Source of the DNA: a bacterium
GTDB taxonomy: Bacteria > Planctomycetota > UBA1135 > UBA2386
NCBI GenBank assembly: GCA_011051855.1
Contig: DRKG01000360.1
Coordinates: forward strand, 1 to 6,493
Reading direction: 5' to 3'
DNA length: 6,493 nucleotides
The first letter of the stretch is position 1, and each line of letters starts with the position of its first letter. Below, piece by piece: positions 1-5,078 of the stretch. Both the position numbers and the translations under genes were made by a program. The notes beneath the pieces were generated by a model. The model searched no databases, was not told where the DNA came from, and was given only the letters and a program-made list of their open reading frames with translations.

Positions 1-1
1 G

Positions 2-130
2 GTCTGGTTCGCGGCCGAGGAACTCGATATCACCGCCGACGTGATCAAGTACATGCAGGTGCCGCTGCCCAAGCGCGACGCCCCCGAGCGGGCGCCGGAG
101 AAGGACGCGGCCGGGACGCAGGGGAACTAG
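2..130 (+). CDS. OmpH/Skp-like periplasmic chaperone, C-terminal end only (partial)
   Basis: Only the last 42 codons and a TAG stop at 128-130 are in the window. The readable tail contains VWFAAEELDITADVIKYM followed by a charged, proline-rich end (KRDAPERAPEKDAAG). The pattern of hydrophobic residues, then a small/acidic stretch, then LDIT-x-x-VI-K is what I recall from the extreme C-terminus of OmpH/Skp proteins, where the last helix ends with a D-I-T-x-x-V-I motif. Known members are trimeric periplasmic holdases that carry unfolded outer-membrane proteins to the BAM complex. The position just upstream of a lipid A gene fits, because skp commonly sits between bamA and lpx genes. The stop lies only three bases before the next start, so the two are almost certainly co-transcribed. 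The family call rests on a short tail and could be wrong; the coding frame itself is well supported. Confidence 0.65.
   Translation, partial: VWFAAEELDITADVIKYMQVPLPKRDAPERAPEKDAAGTQGN
120..125 (+). promoter_or_regulatory. Shine-Dalgarno AGGGGA deciding the GTG start of lpxC/fabZ
   Basis: AGGGGA lies eight bases before GTG at 134 and inside the last codons of the upstream OmpH-like gene. The later in-frame ATGs at 146 and 176 have no similar purine-rich site at proper spacing. This supports the GTG start and translational linkage with the upstream gene. Confidence 0.6.
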
Positions 131-133
131 CCC

Positions 134-1477
134 GTGGTCGCCAACATGGACGACGCGAAGGCCGAGCCTGCGCGCATGCAACGCACGGTCAAGGAGCCGG
201 TCGAATACCGCGGCGTCGGCCTGCACTCGGGCAAGGAGATCACCATCACGGTGCGTCCTGCCGAAGCCGGCACCGGCGTCAGCTTCGTGCGCACCGACAT
301 CGAGGACCAGCCGGTGGTGCGCGCCCACGGGGCCAACATGAAGGCGCGGCAGCGACGCACCTGCATCCAGGACGGGCGCGCCGAGGTCTACACCTGCGAA
401 CACCTGCTGGCGGCGCTCTACGCGCTCGGCATCGACAACGCGATGGTCGAGATCGACGGCGAGGAGGTGCCCGGGCTCGATGGCGCGGCGGGTGAGTTCC
501 TGCGCGGCCTGCAGGCGGTCGGCTACACCGAACTGCGCATGCCGCGACCGAGTTACGCGGTCAAGCGGCCGATCTACGTGCGCGAAGGGTCGGCCAGCAT
601 CGTCGCGCTGCCGGGCACGGGCAAGCTGACGATCGAGTACCACCTCGACTACCCGAGCCAGAACGGTTCGGTGCCCGGCGCCAAGCAGATCGTCGCGTTC
701 GAGATGTCGCCGGAGAACTTCGAGCGGGACATCGCGCCGGCGCGCACGTTCGTGTTCCAGCACGAGGTCGAGGCGTTGCAGGCGGCCGGGCTCGGCAAGG
801 GGGCGAACGCGCAGAACACGCTCGTGGTCGGTCCCGACGGCCCCAAGGACAACTCGTTGCGCTGGGAGGACGAGCTCGCGCGCCACAAGATCCTCGACCT
901 GATCGGCGACATCGCCAACGCCGGCGTCGACCTCGATGCGCACATCATCGCGACCCGATCCGGGCACGGCCTCAACATGGCGTTGGTGCAGCGCATCCTC
1001 GAGGAGCGCGAGCGCGAGCAGGAGTTGGGCGAGGCGCCGAGCGACACCGGCCTCGACATCCGCGACATCCTGAAGCTGCTGCCGCACCGCTACCCGTTCC
1101 TGCTGATCGATCGTGTGATCGAGCTCGACGGCTTCCAGAAGGCGGTGGCGATCAAGAACGTCACCATCAATGAGCCGTTCTTCCAGGGGCACTGGCCCGA
1201 GCAGCCGATCATGCCCGGCGTGTTGCAACTCGAGGCGATGGCCCAGCTCGCCGGGGTGCTGCTTCTGCGCAAGCTCGAGAACACCGGCAAGCTGGCGGTG
1301 TTGTGGAGCATCGACAAGGTCAAGCTGCGTGGCGCGGTCGTGCCCGGAGACCAGTTGCGCATCGAGGTCGAGACGATCCGGGCTCGGCCGCAGGTCGGCC
1401 ACGTGCGCGCCCGCTGCAAGGTGGCCGGCAAGCTGGTGGCCGAGGCGGAGTTGAAGTTCACGCTGGTCGACGCGTGA
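134..1477 (+). CDS. lpxC/fabZ: Bifunctional LpxC/FabZ: UDP-3-O-acyl-GlcNAc deacetylase fused to 3-hydroxyacyl-ACP dehydratase
   Basis: This 447-residue fusion joins the zinc deacetylase LpxC (about residues 15-293), which commits UDP-3-O-acyl-GlcNAc to lipid A synthesis, to the dehydratase FabZ (about 309-447), which converts 3-hydroxyacyl-ACP to enoyl-ACP in fatty acid elongation. LpxC signatures are YRGVGLHSG (25-33), CEHLLAAL with E89/H90, GLDGAAGEF (114-122), RHKILDLIGD with H251/D255, and SGHGLN with H278. By family knowledge H90, H251 and D255 bind zinc and E89/H278 are catalytic. FabZ signatures are LLPHRYPFLLIDR (HRYPF at 318-322), FQGHWPEQPIMPGV with H353, and E367 fourteen residues later, the usual His/Glu spacing. 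A charged linker (about 295-308) joins the halves. All key residues are present, so both activities should be intact. GTG at 134 is preferred because AGGGGA at 120-125 lies eight bases before it; ATG at 146 and 176 lack a comparable site. Coupling both enzymes may balance hydroxyacyl-ACP use between lipid A and phospholipid (inference). Confidence 0.96.
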   Translation: MVANMDDAKAEPARMQRTVKEPVEYRGVGLHSGKEITITVRPAEAGTGVSFVRTDIEDQPVVRAHGANMKARQRRTCIQDGRAEVYTCEHLLAALYALGIDNAMVEIDGEEVPGLDGAAGEFLRGLQAVGYTELRMPRPSYAVKRPIYVREGSASIVALPGTGKLTIEYHLDYPSQNGSVPGAKQIVAFEMSPENFERDIAPARTFVFQHEVEALQAAGLGKGANAQNTLVVGPDGPKDNSLRWEDELARHKILDLIGDIANAGVDLDAHIIATRSGHGLNMALVQRILEEREREQELGEAPSDTGLDIRDILKLLPHRYPFLLIDRVIELDGFQKAVAIKNVTINEPFFQGHWPEQPIMPGVLQLEAMAQLAGVLLLRKLENTGKLAVLWSIDKVKLRGAVVPGDQLRIEVETIRARPQVGHVRARCKVAGKLVAEAELKFTLVDA

Positions 1478-2499
1478 TGCCGCGAACGAACCCGTCGCTC
1501 GCCCGGCCGCGCATCGCCGTGGTCGGCATCGGCCACCTCGGCAAGCACCACATGCGGTTGTTGCGCGACCTCGACTGCGATCTGGTCGGGGTCGCCGATC
1601 CGAGCGAGGAAGCGCGCAAGTTCGCGGCCGACACCTACGGTCTGACGACGCACGCCGATTTCCGCCAGCTCGCCGACGTGGTCGATGCCGTCAGCGTCGT
1701 CGTGCCGACCACGCTGCACCGCGATGTCGGCACGTTCTTCTTGGAACGCGGTGTCGACGTGCTGGTCGAAAAGCCGATCGCGCGCTCGGTCGCCGACGGT
1801 CAGGCGCTGGTGGACGCCGCCAGGGCCAACGACCGCATCCTCGCGGTCGGCCACGTCGAGCGCTTCAATCCGGCGCTGCGCGGCATCGAAGGCATCGGCA
1901 AGGCCGCGCGCTACATCGAGTCGCACCGACTGGCGCCGTTCTCGTTCCGATCGACGGACATCGGCGTCGTGCTCGACCTGATGATCCACGACCTCGACCT
2001 GGTGCTGGCGCTGGTGCAGTCGGACATCAAGTCGATCGAGGCCTTCGGCGGCGCGGTGTTCACGCCGGCCGAAGACATGGCGTCGGCGATCATCAAGTTC
2101 GACAACGGCGCGGTCGCGCACCTGACCGCCAACCGCGTCGCGCTGAAGCCGATGCGCAAGATGCGCGTGTTCTCGAAGGAGGGCTACGTGTCGCTCGACT
2201 TCCAGAACGCGCAGGGCATGGTGGTGCGCAAGGCGCCCGGCTGGGACTTCGAGCAGCTCGACATGGAGAGTCTCGACCGCGCCCAGATGGGAGACCTGTG
2301 GAAGTTCGTGTTCGACGGCCTGCTGCAGGTCGAGAACCTGCAGCTCGACGCCGGCAACCCGCTGCGCGACGAACTCGCCGAGTTCCTGACCTGCGTGCGC
2401 GAACGCACGCAGCCGACCGTGTCGGGGGAGGAGGGCGTGCGGGCCGTGGCTGCGGCGGAACGGGTGCTCGCCGTCATCGCAGCGAACCGCTGGCAGTAG
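1477..2499 (+). CDS. Gfo/Idh/MocA-family NAD(P)-dependent oxidoreductase of the lpx-cluster type
   Basis: The 340-residue product matches the usual length and layout of the family: an N-terminal Rossmann domain (about 10-125) and a C-terminal alpha/beta substrate domain. Visible motifs are RIAVVGIGHLGKHH with G17-x-G19-x-x-G22, LVEKPIA with E98-K99-P100 (K99 is the usual catalytic lysine), GHVERFNPALR (125-135), and VVLDLMIHDLDLVL with D167, H171 and D172 in the position of the family's substrate-binding D-x-x-x-H-D. The ATG overlaps the preceding TGA (TGATG), which points to translational coupling with lpxC/fabZ. Relatives of this type often lie beside lpxA, lpxI or lpxB. A relative, GnnA, oxidises UDP-GlcNAc at C3 so that GnnB can aminate it for amide-linked lipid A, but no GnnB-type aminotransferase lies in this window. 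The substrate is therefore unproven; a UDP-amino sugar is the best inference. The reading frame runs open back to 1303, but that part overlaps fabZ and shows no family similarity. Confidence 0.9.
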   Translation: MPRTNPSLARPRIAVVGIGHLGKHHMRLLRDLDCDLVGVADPSEEARKFAADTYGLTTHADFRQLADVVDAVSVVVPTTLHRDVGTFFLERGVDVLVEKPIARSVADGQALVDAARANDRILAVGHVERFNPALRGIEGIGKAARYIESHRLAPFSFRSTDIGVVLDLMIHDLDLVLALVQSDIKSIEAFGGAVFTPAEDMASAIIKFDNGAVAHLTANRVALKPMRKMRVFSKEGYVSLDFQNAQGMVVRKAPGWDFEQLDMESLDRAQMGDLWKFVFDGLLQVENLQLDAGNPLRDELAEFLTCVRERTQPTVSGEEGVRAVAAAERVLAVIAANRWQ

Positions 2500-2535
2500 A
2501 GCGGGGATTCTCGGGCGTGGCCTGTCGGCTCCGAT

Positions 2536-2545
2536 GGGCTACAAT
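2536..2545 (+). promoter_or_regulatory. -10 region (GGGCTACAAT) of the 6S RNA promoter
   Basis: TACAAT at 2540-2545 differs from TATAAT at one position and sits 7-8 bases before the expected 5' end of the 6S RNA near 2552-2554. No good TTGACA-like box occurs 16-18 bases upstream (2516-2523 reads CGTGGCCT), so any -35 must be non-canonical. The same GGCTA-plus-T core occurs before two other genes in this window. Confidence 0.55.
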
Positions 2546-2552
2546 CCTTGCG

Positions 2553-2766
2553 CTTCTTTTCGGGAGCCTCGCTCTGCGCTGTTCGCACCTAGATGCGGGC
2601 CATCAAGTTGAACCGATGACCATTCGCCGGGTTCCGACCCTGAGGGCCGGGCGGGATCAGGAGACGGCCCGAGTGCCGCCTGCCTCTTCCTTGACGCCCC
2701 GGGGGGAGCCCACCTGAACCCAAGGGTTCAACCGGCCTCCGTCGACGGCAGCGGCGGAGCGGGGCC
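2553..2766 (+). ncRNA. ssrS: 6S RNA, regulator of RNA polymerase
   Basis: 6S RNA folds like an open promoter, binds sigma70-type RNA polymerase holoenzyme and lowers transcription in stationary phase. Several elements are visible. A closing helix pairs 2567-2577 with 2754-2764 and, after bulged G2753, 2578-2581 with 2749-2752. GTTCGC and GCGGGCCA follow at 2581-2602, as in E. coli 6S. A helix pairs 2597-2600 with 2696-2699 and 2603-2607 with 2690-2694. An apical hairpin pairs 2644-2649 with 2665-2670. CACCTGAACCCAAGGGTTCA (2711-2730) forms the conserved 3' hairpin and is nearly identical to the E. coli element. About 200 nt is the usual size. The ends are approximate: the 5' end comes from the -10 box and the 3' end from the closing helix. 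It stands as an independent unit between the lpx operon and a transpeptidase gene. No ygfA-like gene follows, unlike in gammaproteobacteria. No U-rich intrinsic terminator is evident after it. Confidence 0.92.
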
Positions 2767-2961
2767 TTCCGATTCCGTTGCGCCGCCGGGCGCGCCCGCG
2801 ACGAAGTTCGCCGGCACCGGACGAGAGCGTGCATTTCGCGGCGCAGCGGCTACTCTGCCGCCTTCGGCGGCGGTTCCGCGGTCACACCCCCAAAGGTCGG
2901 GGGAGGGAACGCCGGCCGGGCGGTGGCGCCCCGTGGGGGGCGCGGACGCGGAGGTGAATCG
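2767..2961 (+). other. Structured leader between 6S RNA and the L,D-transpeptidase gene
   Basis: No convincing gene lies in these 195 bases. They hold a GGCTACTCT sequence at 2848-2856 resembling the other -10 boxes of this window, a hairpin with 2855-2862 pairing to 2866-2873 around a TTC loop, a C5/G5 pairing (2887-2891 with 2899-2903), and a 7-bp GC hairpin (2926-2932 with 2937-2943, loop GTGG) ending six bases before the ribosome site. None is followed by a T run, so they are not classical terminators. They may tune translation or stability of the downstream mRNA (inference). Confidence 0.4.
2950..2955 (+). promoter_or_regulatory. Shine-Dalgarno GGAGGT fixing the start of the L,D-transpeptidase
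   Basis: A perfect GGAGGT lies six bases before ATG at 2962. The frame is open back to a GTG at 2923, but the signal-anchor segment starts right after 2962, and the upstream codons lie in the GC hairpin and encode only a Gly/Arg-rich stretch. This site decides the start. Confidence 0.75.
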
Positions 2962-4218
2962 ATGCGGCAGTTCGTGCTCGGGCTCATCGTGGCGGCGCTC
3001 GCCTGGTGGGGATACGGCAAGTGGTTCTCGCAGCCGGCGCAGGCCGGGAGTGGCGCCGGTGGCGCACCGGCCGCTGGCGGTGCCGACGGCGTCGAACTGG
3101 ATCAGTTGTTCGGCGGCAACGCCCGGATCCCCCGGGCCGCGGACGGGGCCGCACGGGCCGGCGGGGAACGGGCCGACGGGGAACGGGCCGGCGGGGAGCG
3201 GGTCGGCGGCGATACCGCGCTCGAGGCCGGTAAGGATCCGCTTTCGCGGGACCTGAGGGAACTGCTCGCCAAGGTGCGGGCCGGCGACGCGGCGGCGACG
3301 TCGCGCGCCTGGGCGGCGGTCGCCACCGGTCGGCTCGGCCGCGAGCACGATCGGGTCGTCGCGGCACTCGCGCCGCGCGGCGAGACCTTCGCCGACCGCC
3401 TGCGGGCGCTCGGCATGGACAACTCCTTCCTGCACAGTCGCGAGGGGCGCACGGCCGCGGAGGCGGCGTTGGCCGCGGCGATGGCGCAGTCGGACCCCGA
3501 GGCGCTCGCCGCCGGCACCCGGCTGATCACCCTGATGGCCCGCGGTCGGATCGAGCTCGCCGATCGGGCGGCGCGTGCGACCGTGGACAAGGCCTACGGC
3601 GAGCACCTGATCCGCGTCGATCGCTGGCTGTGCAATCCGAGCAACGTCGCCGGCGCGCGCAGCTATACGGTGCGATCGGGGGACAACCTCGACGGGATCG
3701 CGCGCCGGTTCCGGCGCGAGGGACTGCAGGTCGAGTCCGGCACGATCGCGGTGCTCAACCGCATCCGCAATCCGCGCGCGCTGCGCGTCGGCCAGCAGTT
3801 GAAGATCCCGCTGGCGCCGGTGTCGGCGGTGCTCGAGAAGCGCAGCTTCGCGATGATGGTGTTCGTCGGTGACGAACTGCTGCGCCTCTATTGGGTCGGA
3901 CACGGTCGCAACGACCACACGCCGGTGACCACGTTCGAAGTCATCGAGAAGCAGGAGCGTCCCGATTGGACGGCGCCCGATGGCAACGTCTACGCCTACG
4001 GCCACCCCGAGAACATCCTCGGCGAGTACTTCATCAAGTTCGGCCATCCGCAGTACAGCGGCTTCGGCGCGCACGGCACGCCGTTGAAGGAAACCATCGG
4101 CACGATGTCGTCGATGGGCTGCATCCGCATGTTCGACGCAGACATCGCCGAGCTGTTCCGCATCCTGCCGCGCCGTGCCAAGGTGATCGTGCGCGCGACC
4201 GAGTCCGTGCGCGGGTGA
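2962..4218 (+). CDS. Exported LysM + L,D-transpeptidase (YkuD/ErfK family) protein
   Basis: The 418-residue product likely acts on peptidoglycan outside the cytoplasmic membrane. L,D-transpeptidases form 3-3 cross-links or attach proteins to meso-diaminopimelate using a catalytic Cys. In order there are: a hydrophobic export or anchor segment (about 4-19), with AQA at 26-28 as a possible signal peptidase site; a Gly/Ala-rich linker with three GERxx repeats (68-82); an Ala-rich, probably helical region (about 93-225) that I do not recognise; a LysM peptidoglycan-binding domain (about 234-284, SYTVRSGDNLDGIARRF through LRVGQQLKIPL); and a YkuD-like catalytic domain (about 291-415). The catalytic region shows H371-G372-T373 and S384-M385-G386-C387-I388-R389. 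C387 and R389 match the family, but the usual His before Gly-Cys is Met here. LysM followed by YkuD is a known architecture. The gene stands alone after the 6S RNA and ends 24 bases from a convergent gene. The fold assignment is firm; activity is likely but the Met deserves a check. Confidence 0.88.
   Translation: MRQFVLGLIVAALAWWGYGKWFSQPAQAGSGAGGAPAAGGADGVELDQLFGGNARIPRAADGAARAGGERADGERAGGERVGGDTALEAGKDPLSRDLRELLAKVRAGDAAATSRAWAAVATGRLGREHDRVVAALAPRGETFADRLRALGMDNSFLHSREGRTAAEAALAAAMAQSDPEALAAGTRLITLMARGRIELADRAARATVDKAYGEHLIRVDRWLCNPSNVAGARSYTVRSGDNLDGIARRFRREGLQVESGTIAVLNRIRNPRALRVGQQLKIPLAPVSAVLEKRSFAMMVFVGDELLRLYWVGHGRNDHTPVTTFEVIEKQERPDWTAPDGNVYAYGHPENILGEYFIKFGHPQYSGFGAHGTPLKETIGTMSSMGCIRMFDADIAELFRILPRRAKVIVRATESVRG
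3163..3207 (+). repeat. Three 15-base in-frame tandem repeats coding GER-[AV]-[DG]
   Basis: Three consecutive 15-base units begin at 3163, 3178 and 3193. The first two differ at one base and the third at a few more. They encode GERAD, GERAG and GERVG in the flexible linker between the membrane segment and the helical region of the L,D-transpeptidase. A degenerate partial unit precedes them. The length is a multiple of three, so copy-number change would keep the frame and only alter linker length. Confidence 0.75.
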
Positions 4219-4220
4219 CG

Positions 4221-4235
4221 CGCCGGCCACCGGCG
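4221..4235. terminator. Possible bidirectional terminator hairpin between convergent genes
   Basis: CGCCGG (4221-4226) and CCGGCG (4230-4235) pair around a CCA loop in the 24-base gap between the two convergent stop codons. There is no T run on either side, so it is weak as an intrinsic terminator. Position is the main support. Confidence 0.3.
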
Positions 4236-4242
4236 GCCTCGA

Positions 4243-4920
4243 TCAGCGCGTGAGCTGGCGCAGCGCCGCGATCTTCCACTCGCGGTAGACGCCGGCGGAT
4301 TCGATCAGCTCCAGCGGCACTTCGTCGATCATCTGGTGCTGGAACTCGAGCGGCGCGATCACCACCCGCGACCGGTCCGGCGAGAACTCGGTGGTGGTGT
4401 TCTCGACGCGCACGGTCTCGGCGAGCGTCGCCAGGGGCGCGCCCCAGCGGCCCGGCGGGCCGAACGGCTGTTCCGGCCCCGTTCCCGGGCGGCTGTAGCG
4501 CACCTCCCAGTAGCTCTCGCGCACCAGCTCGATCCGCACCGGGGTGCCCTCGACCTCGATCTGCACGTCGGCGTGGTCGGGGTCGCGGCGCCGGGGCGGC
4601 GGTACCTCGGCGTAACCGGCCACGTGTAGGAACGGGTAGTGCTCGCGGATCCGGTCCCAGGCGACCTTGGCGATGGCGCCGTCGAGACGGTTGGCGGAGC
4701 GGAACCCCCGGCTCAGGGCGCGGTAGACGACCTCCGGGTCGTCGCGTCGCAGGGCTTCGAGGAACGTGCGCACGGCCCGCTCGGGCGTGCGGAAGTCGAT
4801 CGACACCCACGGCGAGCGATCGGGGCCGCAGAACAGGCGGGCCAGCGAGCAGCAGCCCGACAGCGGCAGCGCCGACAGGGCGGTGAGCAGGAGGGCGGAC
4901 GAGCGGTGCATCGGCTGCAT
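4243..4920 (-). CDS. Predicted lipoprotein of unknown function
   Basis: The 225-residue product starts MQPMHRSSALLLTALSALPL and has a clear lipobox L20-S21-G22-C23, so it should be lipidated at C23 after cleavage by signal peptidase II. C24 and C31 follow closely. The mature part begins with TPERAVRTFLEALRRDDPEVVYRAL (about 45-69), a helical start reminiscent of small NTF2/SnoaL-like domains in lipoproteins, then a mixed region with many charged residues and several likely beta strands (VQIEVEGTPVRIELVRESYWEVRYS, RVVIAPLEFQHQM). I recognise no catalytic motif and assign no function. The frame is open upstream to 5187, but that stretch is Arg/Pro-rich and would bury the signal peptide. ATG at 4920 is chosen; ATG at 4911 would also keep the lipobox. 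Neither has a strong ribosome site. It converges on the transpeptidase gene and diverges from the DUF1573-type gene, so it is probably transcribed alone. Confidence 0.8.
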   Translation of the reverse strand: MQPMHRSSALLLTALSALPLSGCCSLARLFCGPDRSPWVSIDFRTPERAVRTFLEALRRDDPEVVYRALSRGFRSANRLDGAIAKVAWDRIREHYPFLHVAGYAEVPPPRRRDPDHADVQIEVEGTPVRIELVRESYWEVRYSRPGTGPEQPFGPPGRWGAPLATLAETVRVENTTTEFSPDRSRVVIAPLEFQHQMIDEVPLELIESAGVYREWKIAALRQLTR

Positions 4921-5078
4921 CGTGCGTTCGCGCTGCCCCGGATGCCACCGAATCGTGGCGCGATCGGGGCGGCTGTGATCCCGAGTCCGGTCGACCCGGT
5001 CCGGCCGGGAGTTTTCCGGCGCTCTGGTGGCTATACTGCTTCGCCCCAATGCCACGTCCCGCACCCCGCGATCCTGCC
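4921..5078. other. Divergent intergenic region between the lipoprotein and DUF1573-type genes
   Basis: This 158-base spacer must hold promoters for both flanking genes. On the plus strand a clear -10 box lies at 5032-5037. On the minus strand the same AT-rich core reads GTATAGC, but it is over 100 bases from the lipoprotein start, and no convincing closer minus-strand box was seen. A GGTCGACC palindrome at 4989-4996 is short and of uncertain meaning. Confidence 0.4.
5027..5037 (+). promoter_or_regulatory. -10 region (GTGGCTATACT) for the DUF1573-type gene
   Basis: TATACT at 5032-5037 is close to TATAAT and sits in an otherwise very GC-rich spacer. At usual spacing transcription would begin near 5044-5046, giving a leader of about 33 bases to ATG at 5079 but almost none to ATG at 5049. 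GAGTTT at 5009-5014 is the only -35 candidate at 17 bases and is weak. Confidence 0.5.

Noticed and set aside
1303..1476. N-terminal extension of the oxidoreductase into fabZ
   Set aside because: The extension is Arg/Gly-rich and out of frame over fabZ codons. The Rossmann fold begins just after ATG at 1477, which has the TGATG coupling arrangement.
1090..2121. A 343-codon open frame on the minus strand opposite fabZ and the oxidoreductase
   Set aside because: The translation is rich in Arg, His, Asp and Val repeats typical of antisense shadows in GC-rich DNA. The sense strand codes two well-supported enzymes.
2298..2717. A plus-strand 139-codon open frame across the end of the oxidoreductase gene and the 6S RNA
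   Set aside because: It is out of frame with the oxidoreductase, has no family signature, and its second half is the folded 6S RNA.
2728..4230. A 500-codon open frame on the minus strand opposite the L,D-transpeptidase gene
   Set aside because: It is a GC-rich shadow of the plus-strand gene. Its product is low in complexity, has no recognisable domain, and would also cover part of the 6S RNA and the leader. The plus-strand frame has clear LysM and YkuD motifs.
4981..5010. Palindromic CCGGTCGACC-type sequence as an operator
   Set aside because: The symmetric core is only 8 bases in DNA of extreme GC bias, with no second copy. Chance occurrence is plausible.
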